A stretch of DNA of 64,000 nt from Acetobacter nitrogenifigens DSM 23921 = NBRC 105050 (GCF_000429165.1 NZ_AUBI01000006.1:62001-126000); one strand, 5' to 3'; positions 8,975 to 18,203 are shown, counted from the stretch's first letter. Translations and numbers: made by a program. The notes: a model not told the origin generated them from the sequence alone.

Positions 8975-10486
8975 TTATCCCCGGGAAATGCGCTGCCGTC
9001 GCTTCTGCTCATGAACTTTGAAGTTCATGACCAACTGCATCAGGTGAGTGGAATTTCTTGCAAGCTCGTGGCTTACCCCCGTGGTTCGTCGCATCATGGC
9101 TGCGTTACTTCTCATCTCGCGCTCCAGCGTAACTACACCGGCATTGATCTCGTCAATTCGAAGGGCCTGCTCCTCGGCTGCCTCGGCGATTTCGCCAACC
9201 AGCCCTCCGGCGTCCACAACCGATCGCGAAATACTCTCGAGCGCAACGCCGGTTTCGTTCACCAGCTTTACACCCTTTGTGACGTCTTCACCGATAGTTG
9301 TGATCAGGGCTCTCGTTTCTTTTGCCGCGCCTGCCGAGCGTTGCGCCAGAGCGCGGACCTCCTTTGCGACGACCGAAAAACCCCGCCCAGCGTCGCCCGC
9401 GCGCGACGCCTCCACTCCCGCATTCAAGGCCAGGAGATTGGTCTGAAGCGCGATTTCTTCGATGAGCCCAATTATTTGGCTTATCTTTCCACAAGATTCG
9501 GCGATCTGATCAACCGCTGCTATCGTTTCCGCAACTACCGTCCGGCTTTGTCGCGCCTCCCGACCGCAAAGAGAAACAGCAGCATCGGCGCTCTTTGCTC
9601 GTTGAGCAACAGATTTTACCGAATCCGCCAGTGGGCCGATGGTGTTGCAGACCGATTGAGGGCCTGTAGTTTGCTCAGAAATTCTCTGCAATACCTCTTC
9701 ACTCGCTTTGCGAATTTCGCGAGCGCCAACCTCTACCGATTCGGAGGAATGTCTTACTTCAAGGATGATCTCGCTGAGGCCGTTGATGACGTTGGCGAAA
9801 GCCCCTTCCAAACGCCCTCCGTCATGTGACAAGGCCTCATAGTCGCCGAGTAGAAGGTCTCCCTCCGCGACGCGATCCAAAGCAGAGGCGAGCGTGTCGA
9901 GACTTGCTATCCTGGCTTCCTGCGCTCGAACTCTTGCGCCCTCCAGATTCTCCAGATAGGTCGAAATCGCTAAATCCATATCCAGAAGGACAACCTTGAT
10001 CAGAAGCGCGATTTGCTCGCCCAGTTCCTCCCCTTCGCTCTTCGGAACGGGCGCGGAGAATAAGGATCGCTTGGCGGACGGCCATGCGTTTTTGATCGCG
10101 CTGCGAACGACTTCTCCCAAAAGGACACTGTAGCCGGCAATATACCAGCCGGGATTTAATCCAAGCTTGGCATGCATGTTCCCGATTGCGGTAACTGCGG
10201 AAATGTAATCCGATCCGAATTTTGCGTCGGTGACAGAATGCCAATGGCTTTTTTGGCGTCCTTTTGCAGATTTTATATGTTCTGAATTCTCAAAAAAATT
10301 TGAAAGTTCGGAAACTTGTAAAATTTTTTCATAGAAGAGATCCAGACCTGCTGGTATTGCTTTCATAATGTCTGGTTGGGCGGAGCGAATGATATCGCAC
10401 TCGCGTGTTCCTAACCCTAAGAACTGAAGCTTGCGTTGTATGTCGTCATGTAAATTATTCACGCTGGAATCCCGTCGAAAAGGCAA
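8975..10486 (-). CDS. Globin-coupled (HemAT-like) soluble chemotaxis transducer
   Basis: Residues 15-175 look like the protoglobin sensor domain of HemAT: D-L-F-Y-E-K-I-L, then I-G-N-M-H-A-K-L-G-L-N-P-G-W-Y-I-A-G-Y, where His105 is the expected proximal heme ligand. Residues 190-490 are a methyl-accepting coiled-coil signalling domain with the conserved hairpin tip [17 protein letters not shown] and G-R-G-F-S-V-V-A-K-E-V-R. There is no transmembrane segment, so it is a cytoplasmic gas sensor, probably for O2. It lacks a C-terminal W-x-x-F tether. It is transcribed divergently from the chemotaxis operon starting 200 bp away, which provides CheA/CheW partners. The first about 90 codons are AT-rich like that operon. 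Confidence 0.88.
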   Translation of the reverse strand: MPFRRDSSVNNLHDDIQRKLQFLGLGTRECDIIRSAQPDIMKAIPAGLDLFYEKILQVSELSNFFENSEHIKSAKGRQKSHWHSVTDAKFGSDYISAVTAIGNMHAKLGLNPGWYIAGYSVLLGEVVRSAIKNAWPSAKRSLFSAPVPKSEGEELGEQIALLIKVVLLDMDLAISTYLENLEGARVRAQEARIASLDTLASALDRVAEGDLLLGDYEALSHDGGRLEGAFANVINGLSEIILEVRHSSESVEVGAREIRKASEEVLQRISEQTTGPQSVCNTIGPLADSVKSVAQRAKSADAAVSLCGREARQSRTVVAETIAAVDQIAESCGKISQIIGLIEEIALQTNLLALNAGVEASRAGDAGRGFSVVAKEVRALAQRSAGAAKETRALITTIGEDVTKGVKLVNETGVALESISRSVVDAGGLVGEIAEAAEEQALRIDEINAGVVTLEREMRSNAAMMRRTTGVSHELARNSTHLMQLVMNFKVHEQKRRQRISRG

Positions 10487-10687
10487 TAAAACAGATTAAA
10501 GACCATAATTTAAAAATAATGCCGAATATATTACCAAAAAGTTGACGAAGGGTGCCGACGCTCTTTAATGCGTCTGGTAACCATTTTTTATCAAAATAGG
10601 GCGTTTACTACGTTCGATGGGGCCGTGTGAACGGGATTAGTATTGCGGAGTCAATTCATTTTTCGGCCCGCCAATGAAAGTGGAAAA

Positions 10688-12163
10688 ATGCGCCTGTTTC
10701 GTTCTTCTTTGGAGAGTTTTGTTTCGGCGTACATAAGCTGTATGATAATTTTCTTTTGTGCTTTTTCTATGATGTTGCGGTTAGACGGTAGTGAGTTTTC
10801 GCCATTTTTAATTGGATTTACGTGTCTCCTATTTTTATTTTCTACTTTCCCCGTGGTTGTTTTTGTTGTCAAAAAAATAATATCGCCGATTCGTGAAATA
10901 ATTCAGTCTATTAATCAGGTAAGTTCCACATCTAAAATAAATATTTATTCCACCTCTGTTAAATTTGGTATAATAAAAGATTTGTGTCAAGCTGTAGATT
11001 GCGCTAACTCGAAGTTCGCCGATCGCGTGGATCATTTAAAAAAAGAATTGAAAAACGAAAATGTAGCAAAAAATAATATTCAACTACGTTTGGATTTAGC
11101 AGAGAAAGAGAGGGATTCAGCGAACCACGCTCTGGAGCAGATGGTGGACGCGATGAAGAAGCTCGCCTCTGGTGATTTTAGGTGCCGTTCTTCAAATATT
11201 ATAGACAATAAATATCAAATTCAAAGAAATATATTCGATAAGTCAATTGAAAAATTAGCCGAAATATTTGGGAGAGTTGCGTCAAGTGTAGCGACTATAG
11301 CGTCGGGTTCATCGGAAATTGCGCTAGCGTCTGATGATCTGGCCCGTCGCACTGAAAGGCAGGCCGCCAATCTCGGTGAGACAGCCGCGTCCGTAAATAC
11401 AGTTACTGTTGGGGTCCAGAAAACAGCTCAGGCTGCCCTTGACGCTAGAAAAGCGGCGGGCGGCGCTCGTGACGAGGCCACGGAGTCCGGTGCGGTGATG
11501 AAGTCCACTATAGAAGCGATGCGCGAAATAGAGGATTCTTCAAAAAAAGTCGCAGATATATTGGGAGTTATAGACGAAATTGCATTTCAAACAAATCTAC
11601 TTGCGCTAAACGCGGGGGTGGAGGCGGCAAGGGCCGGCGATGCAGGGCGTGGCTTCGCAGTTGTTGCGACGGAGGTTAGATCGCTTGCACAGCGCTCTGC
11701 GGCTTCCGCAAAAGACGTCAAGGAACTTATCCTATTATCAGGACGCCAGGTTTCACGCGGGGTGACGTTGGTGACACAGACCAGCGCGGCGCTGTCGAAG
11801 ATATCACACAACGTAGGAACCATATCGTCCCTGATCGAAGACATCTCGTCGTCTGCACATCAACAAGCGGAGAATTTGACAGAAATTAACAGAGCTATTA
11901 GTGAAATGGACCAGACGACGCAGCAGAATGCCGCGATGGTAGAGCAAACAACGGCAGCAAGCCACAATCTTACCAGAGAAACGAGGGATCTTGAAAATCT
12001 CGTGGGTGATTTTCATATGAAAGATCATATTCGCAACCTCAGTAAAAAAACACAACAAACAAAATCTTTGGTTTCTTTCGATAAAATAGAACAAAAAAAC
12101 TATCAAAATACAAAAAATAAGGAAAATAAAATATCGTCAGATGAGGGATGGGAAGATTTTTGA
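10688..12163 (+). CDS. Methyl-accepting chemotaxis protein without a periplasmic domain
   Basis: From the ATG at 10688 the protein is 491 aa. Two hydrophobic segments (about 12-30 and 38-60) are separated by only about seven residues (R-L-D-G-S-E-F), so there is no room for a periplasmic ligand domain. A HAMP-like stretch follows, then [10 protein letters not shown] (a second HAMP-like motif), methylation helices and the signalling tip [23 protein letters not shown]. The last residues are E-G-W-E-D-F, fitting the x-W-x-x-F pentapeptide that tethers CheR and CheB in major receptors. An upstream TTG (10643) is possible but adds nothing conserved. First gene of the che operon. Confidence 0.9.
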   Translation: MRLFRSSLESFVSAYISCMIIFFCAFSMMLRLDGSEFSPFLIGFTCLLFLFSTFPVVVFVVKKIISPIREIIQSINQVSSTSKINIYSTSVKFGIIKDLCQAVDCANSKFADRVDHLKKELKNENVAKNNIQLRLDLAEKERDSANHALEQMVDAMKKLASGDFRCRSSNIIDNKYQIQRNIFDKSIEKLAEIFGRVASSVATIASGSSEIALASDDLARRTERQAANLGETAASVNTVTVGVQKTAQAALDARKAAGGARDEATESGAVMKSTIEAMREIEDSSKKVADILGVIDEIAFQTNLLALNAGVEAARAGDAGRGFAVVATEVRSLAQRSAASAKDVKELILLSGRQVSRGVTLVTQTSAALSKISHNVGTISSLIEDISSSAHQQAENLTEINRAISEMDQTTQQNAAMVEQTTAASHNLTRETRDLENLVGDFHMKDHIRNLSKKTQQTKSLVSFDKIEQKNYQNTKNKENKISSDEGWEDF

Positions 12164-12191
12164 AATTCACAGATTTATGGAAATTAAAAAA

Positions 12192-12569
12192 ATGTCGAAT
12201 ATTATTGTCATAGTTGACGACTCACGCACTATAAGAAATTTATTAAGTAAAACTCTGCACGCTGCGGGCTATACAGTGCGGCAGGCGGCCGACGGCGTAG
12301 AGGGCGTTCAATTGGTAAAATCGCTCGTTGAAGCTCCCGCCGCAATAATAACAGACCTTAACATGCCCCGCATGGATGGGTATAATTTCATAAGTAAAAT
12401 TAGAATATTGGAGTTAACAAAAAGAACTCCGATACTCGTTCTTACGACAGAAACGAGTCAAGACAAGAAAATTCTTGCGCGAAATGCGGGAGCTACAGGT
12501 TGGATAGTCAAGCCGTTTACTCCTGAAGTTCTTGTGCGGGTTGTCAATCGTATAATTTTCGAAAAATAG
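12192..12569 (+). CDS. cheY: CheY-type response regulator (first copy)
   Basis: A single receiver domain of 125 aa with no output domain. The acidic pair is in I-V-D-D-S (Asp9, Asp10), the phosphorylation site is Asp55 in I-T-D-L-N-M-P-R-M-D-G, the switch Thr is in L-T-T-E-T, and the conserved Lys is in I-V-K-P-F. The ATG at 12192 starts directly before the first beta strand (M-S-N-I-I-V-I-V-D-D); an in-frame start at 12141 would overlap the MCP gene and add unrelated residues. It sits between mcp and cheA, the place of cheY1 in the alphaproteobacterial che1 order. It may be the motor regulator or a phosphate sink. Confidence 0.93.
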   Translation: MSNIIVIVDDSRTIRNLLSKTLHAAGYTVRQAADGVEGVQLVKSLVEAPAAIITDLNMPRMDGYNFISKIRILELTKRTPILVLTTETSQDKKILARNAGATGWIVKPFTPEVLVRVVNRIIFEK

Positions 12570-12579
12570 GAGTAAATTT

Positions 12580-14502
12580 ATGGATGATTTCGATTCCATA
12601 AAAAATATATTTTTCGAGGAGTGCCACGAACTCCTAAGCGAACTTGAACGAAGTTTGGAGATAATTGAAAGTGGCGACTTTACCGACGAAATTGTCAATG
12701 CGGCATTCAGATCTGTTCATTCTGTAAAAGGTGGAGCTGGCTCATTCGGGATGCCGGACCTCGTGCGCTTTGCGCATGTATTTGAGACGGCTCTTGATCT
12801 TTTGCGTTCAAAAACGCTCCATATTGATTCCGGCGTCATAAAAATATTTCTTAGAGCAACCGATGTTCTTAGTGATTCATTACAAGCGGAGCGCGAAGGG
12901 GCCGCCCACCCCTTTGAGAGGCAGAATCAAAGTATCAAAGAGCTTATCTCTCTTGGTTGCGATAATTCATTAAGTGCAGATAAATTTCTGAATCGAGATG
13001 ATAACCTGCGAGAGTTAGACGGGGAAGAAAAGTCTTTATCTTTGTTTTCCCCGGTTTCCATAGAGTTGTCAGATATTGATAATGCCTCTGGTGAGGAATT
13101 GGATATTGCTTTTGAAATATTCGAAGATAGTGAAGGTAATTCATCGCCTAACGGCGCGGACAAATCAGAAAAATCCCGGAAAAAAAATCTCAATAATGAA
13201 ATTAATGAGGGAGAGTCAGAAAACGCTCCGACCATAATTAAAGTAAGTCCACAAAATAATAATGTAACTATTAGAGTGGATCTGGAAAGAATAGACAAGC
13301 TTGTAGATTTAGTAGGAGAGTTAGTAATCGGGCAAGCAACATTGCGAGAAAGGTATGAAAAAAATCATTGGGGACGAGCAGAGCCGGTATCGATAGAAAA
13401 CGCGTTGAGTGATATTGATCAACTCACAAGAAACATCCAGGATGCCGTAATGGCTGTCAGAGCGCAACCATTGCGCACAGTTTTCCAGAGAATGCAAAGA
13501 GTTGTGCGTGAGGCGGCTCACGCGACTGGAAAATCAATTCAGTTAGTGATGGATGGCGAGGATACAGAAATCGATCGAAGTCTGATTGAAAGATTAACAG
13601 ATCCTCTCACGCATATGCTTCGGAATGCAGTTGATCACGGAGTAGAGTCGACGGAAGATCGGTTAAAAAATGGAAAAAGTGCCGACGGAGTAATTCGCCT
13701 ATCTGCAATTCAAAAATCTGGAAGAATTATAATTACGGTCGCGGATGACGGTGCTGGGATTAATAGAGAGCGAGTAAAATCAATTGCAATCAAGAAGGGA
13801 ATTATAAATTCCCAGGCGAATTTAAGTGAAAATGAAATAGATAATTTGATATTTTTTCCCGGCTTTTCAACATCGTCGACAGTCAGTGATTTGTCCGGTA
13901 GAGGAGTGGGTATGGATGTCGTAAAAAAAGCGATACTTGATGTTGGCGGGCGTGTGACGATCTTTTCCGAGAAAGGTGTCGGTTCTACTTTTCTCTTGAG
14001 TTTACCATTGACGCTTGCGGTAATAGAGGGAATGGCGATAACCTCCTGCGAACAGACGCTTATTCTTCCAGTTTCGTGCATAGTGGAAACTATGTTGTTT
14101 AATTACAAAGATGTATTTGTGATGGGTGACGGCGTCTCTGCCCTTTCCATACGCGGCGTATTTATGCCGTTACTCGATATAAGCGTTGTTTTAGGATTTT
14201 CAACAGGTGAAAATTTCCAGGATCGTGAAGTTATTTTAGTTGTTGAAGATGATGATGGAAACAGGGTCGCGTTGTTAGCTGATGGCATAGACGGACAGAT
14301 GCAGGTTGTAAGCAAGAACGTAGAGAAGAATTTTCGTGCGACTCGAGGCATCTCAGCCGCGACTATTTTGGGAAACGGCAATGTCGCACTGGTTTTGGAT
14401 GCGGCGTCGATAATTCACATGGGCTCGGAAAACGTATGTAGATTGCCATATCCGAGTGGACTTGCGGGCATTGAACGTCGCTCGCCGGAGTGGGCGACAT
14501 GA
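12580..14502 (+). CDS. cheA: Chemotaxis histidine kinase CheA
   Basis: 640 aa with the P1-P3-P4-P5 layout. P1 (Hpt) carries the phosphorylated His47 in S-V-H-S-V-K-G-G-A-G-S-F-G. Residues 130-225 are an acidic, low-complexity linker where a P2 domain might be; no clear P2 is seen. P3 (R-I-D-K-L-V-D-L-V-G-E-L-V-I-G) dimerises, P4 is the ATPase with L-R-N-A-V-D-H-G, D-D-G-A-G-I, F-F-P-G-F-S-T and G-R-G-V-G-M-D-V-V, and P5 is CheW-like. The gene is 10 bp after cheY, with an AGGAG ribosome site (12569-12573), and its stop overlaps cheW as ATGA. Confidence 0.96.
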   Translation: MDDFDSIKNIFFEECHELLSELERSLEIIESGDFTDEIVNAAFRSVHSVKGGAGSFGMPDLVRFAHVFETALDLLRSKTLHIDSGVIKIFLRATDVLSDSLQAEREGAAHPFERQNQSIKELISLGCDNSLSADKFLNRDDNLRELDGEEKSLSLFSPVSIELSDIDNASGEELDIAFEIFEDSEGNSSPNGADKSEKSRKKNLNNEINEGESENAPTIIKVSPQNNNVTIRVDLERIDKLVDLVGELVIGQATLRERYEKNHWGRAEPVSIENALSDIDQLTRNIQDAVMAVRAQPLRTVFQRMQRVVREAAHATGKSIQLVMDGEDTEIDRSLIERLTDPLTHMLRNAVDHGVESTEDRLKNGKSADGVIRLSAIQKSGRIIITVADDGAGINRERVKSIAIKKGIINSQANLSENEIDNLIFFPGFSTSSTVSDLSGRGVGMDVVKKAILDVGGRVTIFSEKGVGSTFLLSLPLTLAVIEGMAITSCEQTLILPVSCIVETMLFNYKDVFVMGDGVSALSIRGVFMPLLDISVVLGFSTGENFQDREVILVVEDDDGNRVALLADGIDGQMQVVSKNVEKNFRATRGISAATILGNGNVALVLDAASIIHMGSENVCRLPYPSGLAGIERRSPEWAT

Positions 14503-14969
14503 CAGGCTTTTTGCGACAAGAAATCGATGATGGAGCAAATAAAGTAATATCTTTTCAGGTAGGAAAACAAGAATATTGCATTGACATATTGAAGGTAAGA
14601 GAGATACGCGGTTGGCTCGGGGCGACGCCGATCCCATTCGCTCCCGATTTTGTCAGTGGAGTGATCAATCTTAGAGGGATTGTGCTTCCCGTTATAAACA
14701 TGCGTCAGCTTCTGGGCAACTCCGTAGATCAAGACGGGGGACGTGACGTTGTTATGGTAGTCGAGATTTCTGACAAAATTTTTGGATTTTTAGTGAACAG
14801 TGTCTCTGATATAATCGATGTCAAAAAGTCGATGGTTCAGGGCGTTCCAAATGTTGCTTCCGATAGGGAGAAAGGATTTGTGTCTGGCCTCATCTCGATT
14901 AATGATCGAATGGTGGGAGTTCTAAGCTTGGAGGTGGTCGCAGCGACGATACTGGAGTCGGTAGCGTGA
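14499..14969 (+). CDS. cheW: Chemotaxis coupling protein CheW
   Basis: 156 aa. It couples CheA to receptors and is all CheW domain: V-I-S-F-Q-V-G-K-Q-E-Y-C-I-D-I at the start, then G-V-I-N-L-R-G-I-V-L-P-V-I-N-M-R and V-M-V-V-E-I. I chose the ATG at 14499, which overlaps the cheA stop (ATGA); a GTG nine bases upstream would add three residues. The stop overlaps cheR as GTGA. It shares the AT-rich base composition of the operon. Confidence 0.95.
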   Translation: MTGFLRQEIDDGANKVISFQVGKQEYCIDILKVREIRGWLGATPIPFAPDFVSGVINLRGIVLPVINMRQLLGNSVDQDGGRDVVMVVEISDKIFGFLVNSVSDIIDVKKSMVQGVPNVASDREKGFVSGLISINDRMVGVLSLEVVAATILESVA

Positions 14970-15823
14970 GACATAGCGTCGGATTCGACGATGAATTTTC
15001 TGATGTGCCTTACTGCCAGGACGACATAAGAAATATACAGGATATAGTTTGCGAAAAGTGTGGGTACTCCAGAGATAGATTAAGTAAAACCTTAGTCTAC
15101 TCACGAGTGTCTCGACGCGTTCGGTTTTGTAATTTTTTAGATTTCTCGACTTACATAAAATTTGTGACCAGCCCGACAGGAGTTGATGAACTCGATCGAA
15201 TGATTGACGCGCTGACGACAAATGTTACGGGTTTTTTTCGAGAAAATCATCACTTCAAGCATATGAATCGCGTAGTAGTGCCAGAGCTAATTTCCCGCGC
15301 TCGACGTGGCGTTCCAGTCAGGATATGGTCCTCGGCATGCTCATCAGGCGAAGAGGCTTACTCGATTGCAATAACGATATTAAGCGCATTTCCTGAGGCT
15401 CACAGTTGCGATGTGAAAGTGTTGGCAACGGATATAAACACGGAAATGATTGATATTGCGAAAACAGGTATGTACTCTAGATATAAAGTAGAAAAATTAT
15501 CGGACGATACAAGGCGACGCTGGTTCTTTCCAATAAACGAGCATTTTTCTGTTGTTAAACAAGTGAAAGATATAGTCAGTTTTCGACGTCTCAATCTCCT
15601 GTCAAATTGGCCGTTTAGTCGAGATTTTTTGGTTATATTTTGTAGGAATGTCACCATATATTTTGATGAAGATAGGAAAAATTTTGTGTGGAGTAGGCTC
15701 TTTTCCTGCCTTTCCCCGGGTGGATATTTATATCTCGGGCACTCTGAGAAAATTCCGGAGCATTTGCTTATCGCAGCACGGAGCGATTCTTGCCCGACTA
15801 CCTATCGCAAGAGCGTGAAATGA
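14966..15823 (+). CDS. cheR: Chemotaxis protein methyltransferase CheR
   Basis: 285 aa. It methylates receptor glutamates using S-adenosylmethionine. The N-terminal helical domain is followed by the N-V-T-G-F-F-R-E substrate segment, the SAM-binding S-S-A-C-S-S-G-E-E-A-Y-S and the F-C-R-N-V-T-I-Y-F-D motif. The GTG start overlaps the cheW stop (GTGA). The MCP at the head of the operon ends in a W-x-x-F pentapeptide that could recruit this enzyme. The stop overlaps cheB. Confidence 0.94.
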   Translation: MRHSVGFDDEFSDVPYCQDDIRNIQDIVCEKCGYSRDRLSKTLVYSRVSRRVRFCNFLDFSTYIKFVTSPTGVDELDRMIDALTTNVTGFFRENHHFKHMNRVVVPELISRARRGVPVRIWSSACSSGEEAYSIAITILSAFPEAHSCDVKVLATDINTEMIDIAKTGMYSRYKVEKLSDDTRRRWFFPINEHFSVVKQVKDIVSFRRLNLLSNWPFSRDFLVIFCRNVTIYFDEDRKNFVWSRLFSCLSPGGYLYLGHSEKIPEHLLIAARSDSCPTTYRKSVK

Positions 15824-16875
15824 GCGGGATAATTCGTGTTTTAGTTGTTGATGACTCACGTACTGGCAGAGCGTTAATTGCTGCTGCTCTTCGGCGTGAC
15901 TCAGCCATCAGAATAACGGGAATGGCGAACGACCCGCTGGAAGCGCGCGACATGATAATCGCCGACCAGCCGGATGTAATCACGTTGGATGTCGAAATGC
16001 CAGCGATGAACGGCCTACAATTTCTCGAGAAAATCATGCGTCTTCGTCCCATTCCGGTTGTAATGGTGTCGGGTTTTACCCGGAACGGTGCTGATCTTTC
16101 GATAGAGGCGTTGCGTTTAGGTGCCTTTGATTGCTTCCCAAAACCCTCTGCCGGGGAAGGGATTGTTGGGTACGCGCGGTTGGTCCCGATCGTAAAGCAG
16201 GCAGCGGCTTTTGGCGTACCGCAAAGGCGCAATCCTCTCGCGGTGCCAAAATTGCGGAATGAGACTTTACCGAACATTTTGAGGCCTGAGATTGAGGCCA
16301 TTTTTATTGGCGCCTCCACCGGTGGAGTGGAGGCGCTCGGGGAAATCCTCCCGGCGTTGGCGGTCGACGCACTGCCTGTAGTGGTTACGCAACATATGCC
16401 ACGGCTTTTCACGGCCAGCCTTGCCTCAAGGTTGAATCGATTATGTGGCGTTACAGTTGTCGAGGCGAGTCAAGGGGATGTCCTTCGTTCCGGCACGGTC
16501 TATATTGCGCCGGGAGGTGATCGACACCTTCGAATCGACCGCAGTGCGGGGAGATTTGTTTGTGACCTTGCTCCGGGCGGGTCTGTAAACGGTCATTGTC
16601 CTTCTATTGATGAGTTGTTTTATTCAGCGGCAGAAAATTTTGGTCCACGCTGCCTGGGAATCATTTTGACTGGAATGGGGTCTGACGGGGCCGCCGGATT
16701 GGGCGCGATGCGTAAAGCTGGAGCTTTAACTATTGGGCAGGACGAAGCAAGTTGTGTCGTTTATGGCATGCCGCGGGTGGCTGCGGAAAGGGGATCGGTG
16801 GCACGTGTGATGTCTTTACCTGAAATAGCGTCGGTGATGGCGGAGTTTCGATCCATTGAACCGGGAGTAGTGTGA
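15820..16875 (+). CDS. cheB: CheB receptor methylesterase/glutamine deamidase
   Basis: 351 aa. The N-terminal receiver domain has V-V-D-D-S and the phospho-acceptor Asp in L-D-V-E-M-P-A-M-N-G; a linker follows, then the methylesterase domain with the catalytic triad Ser (G-A-S-T-G-G-V-E-A), His (T-Q-H-M-P) and Asp (G-M-G-S-D-G-A-A-G). It removes methyl groups added by CheR when phosphorylated by CheA. The ATG at 15820 overlaps the cheR stop (ATGA); an earlier in-frame start at 15790 would begin inside cheR. Confidence 0.95.
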   Translation: MSGIIRVLVVDDSRTGRALIAAALRRDSAIRITGMANDPLEARDMIIADQPDVITLDVEMPAMNGLQFLEKIMRLRPIPVVMVSGFTRNGADLSIEALRLGAFDCFPKPSAGEGIVGYARLVPIVKQAAAFGVPQRRNPLAVPKLRNETLPNILRPEIEAIFIGASTGGVEALGEILPALAVDALPVVVTQHMPRLFTASLASRLNRLCGVTVVEASQGDVLRSGTVYIAPGGDRHLRIDRSAGRFVCDLAPGGSVNGHCPSIDELFYSAAENFGPRCLGIILTGMGSDGAAGLGAMRKAGALTIGQDEASCVVYGMPRVAAERGSVARVMSLPEIASVMAEFRSIEPGVV

Positions 16876-16877
16876 TA

Positions 16878-17270
16878 ATGCCCGCCGCGTCGGCAATCCG
16901 AGTCTTGATCGTTGATGATCAGACATCAATACGTACTCTATTAAGAAATAGTCTCGCTCAATTGGGAGTATTTCAGGTTTCTGAACGACGTAATGGTAAG
17001 GAAGCTTTGGATTTTTTTTCAGAAAATCAGGCGCATCTCATTATTTCGGATTTCAATATGCCGGAAATGAATGGTCTTGATTTGTTGAAAAACATAAGAG
17101 CGACACCCAAAACAGCGAAAATCGCCTTTATTATTTTGACGGGGGAAGCGAGTAAAGATTTGGTGCAAGAGGCGATAAAGCACGGCGTGAATAATCTGCT
17201 GGCCAAACCCTACACTGTTGGAAAATTGAAAACCGCAATTGAGGCAGTATTCGGTGTCATTACGGTTTGA
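16878..17270 (+). CDS. cheY: CheY-type response regulator (second copy)
   Basis: A lone receiver domain of about 130 aa: I-V-D-D-Q, phospho-Asp58 in I-S-D-F-N-M-P-E-M-N-G, I-L-T-G-E and A-K-P-Y. It differs clearly from the first copy, so it is not a recent duplication. The position after cheB and before cheD is that of cheY2 in Sinorhizobium-type operons, where CheY2 is the regulator acting on the motor. The GTG at 16872 overlaps the cheB stop and is an alternative start two codons earlier. Confidence 0.93.
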   Translation: MPAASAIRVLIVDDQTSIRTLLRNSLAQLGVFQVSERRNGKEALDFFSENQAHLIISDFNMPEMNGLDLLKNIRATPKTAKIAFIILTGEASKDLVQEAIKHGVNNLLAKPYTVGKLKTAIEAVFGVITV

Positions 17271-17817
17271 CGTGATTTCACGTGGTGCCCTGCCGTATCA
17301 GATTACCGGCGCCATGTTGGGACAAATTCGGATATCTTGCGATTCTCGCGAGATATTCGTTGCCATTCTAGGATCATGTGTGTCGGTTTGCTTATTTGAT
17401 AGGTGCGCCAAAATAGGCGGTATGAATCATTTTCTTCTACCGCACTCAGCGTTTATTCCCTCACAGTCAAAATTTTCTTCTGGCGTGTACGCCAAGGAGT
17501 CTTTGGTAGACGGCCTTCTTTTGTATGGCGCTCGCCGGGGCAATTTGCAGTGTAAAGTATTTGGCGGCGCGACGGTACAGCCGCGATTGGGCGATATTGG
17601 GAATCGAAATTCTGAATTCATTAGAGAATATCTTTCTTCTGAGGGAATTATTTGTGTGGCGTTTAGTCTGGGGGGATCAAAAGGACGTCGGATAAGATTT
17701 TGGCCGGTGAGTGGTCGGGCGCAACACGCCTGGATGCGTGACGCCGGTGACGGAATTATGGTAAATCATACAAATAGAAATAAAATTCCAGTTCCTGCGC
17801 GTGTTGCGGATATGTGA
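17254..17817 (+). CDS. cheD: Chemotaxis protein CheD (receptor glutamine deamidase)
   Basis: About 187 aa. CheD family hallmarks are present: the catalytic Cys in I-L-G-S-C-V-S-V-C-L-F-D, then G-G-M-N-H-F-L-L-P with the catalytic His, and V-F-G-G-A. It deamidates receptor glutamines. The start is uncertain: GTG at 17254 overlaps the end of cheY, and TTG 17239 or GTG 17272 are possible. The domain proper begins near I-R-I-S (about 17325), so all are compatible. The stop overlaps the next gene. Confidence 0.9.
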   Translation: MSLRFDVISRGALPYQITGAMLGQIRISCDSREIFVAILGSCVSVCLFDRCAKIGGMNHFLLPHSAFIPSQSKFSSGVYAKESLVDGLLLYGARRGNLQCKVFGGATVQPRLGDIGNRNSEFIREYLSSEGIICVAFSLGGSKGRRIRFWPVSGRAQHAWMRDAGDGIMVNHTNRNKIPVPARVADM

Positions 17818-17819
17818 TT

Positions 17820-18173
17820 ATGGATTCTGACATATCTTTGAGCGCTGTGCTGGAGCGAATCAGTAAACTGACTTCGGCTTTGGGAGCTAAACTCGAGAGC
17901 TTGCAGGGGGTGGTGGAGGAAATCGAGGCTCCTGAAGGCAATGACGCATTGGCGATTGAATTTCAGGCGCTGGATTACGCTACTCAAATGGCGTTCGTGT
18001 TGGGGGGGGTCATCGGGCGTATTGCCAAGTGTCCAGCCGTTATCGAACGGCATGTAGAGCTCAATCTGTCTCCGATACTGGATTGCGTCACGCTTGGCGA
18101 AATTGCCATGTTCTTGCGCGAAGGCGAAACTGTGCGGCGTGATGAAGCATCGGTGGAACCGGAGATTTTTTGA
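17820..18173 (+). CDS. Small CheT-like protein with a CheZ-type D-x-x-x-Q motif
   Basis: 117 aa from the ATG at 17820 (GTG at 17814 overlaps the cheD stop and is an alternative). I recognise no annotated domain from sequence alone. It is mostly helical in character. The helix at residues 46-60 reads F-Q-A-L-D-Y-A-T-Q; the D-x-x-x-Q spacing matches the catalytic Asp/Gln motif of the CheY-P phosphatase CheZ (D-L-T-G-Q). Gene order mcp-cheY-cheA-cheW-cheR-cheB-cheY-cheD-X is the same as in Sinorhizobium meliloti, where X is CheT, a small protein linked to signal termination. No CheZ gene is seen here. A phosphatase role is thus a reasoned inference. Confidence 0.6.
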   Translation: MDSDISLSAVLERISKLTSALGAKLESLQGVVEEIEAPEGNDALAIEFQALDYATQMAFVLGGVIGRIAKCPAVIERHVELNLSPILDCVTLGEIAMFLREGETVRRDEASVEPEIF

Positions 18174-18203
18174 CGGTCCAGTTCCACGGAAATTCTTTTT
18201 CTT
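18153..18203 (+). terminator. Possible terminator of the che operon
   Basis: GTGGAAC (18153-18159) pairs with GTTCCAC (18181-18187) around a 21-nt loop in which CCG and CGG can form an inner helix. A T-rich stretch (TTCTTTTTCTTTATT) follows. It overlaps the last codons of the CheT-like gene. The loop is large, so strength is uncertain; the convergent aroA gene ends at 18206. Confidence 0.45.

Noticed and set aside
9011-9829. Plus-strand frame opposite the HemAT-like gene
   Set aside because: Antisense to the signalling domain; Cys/Arg/Ser-rich with no motif.
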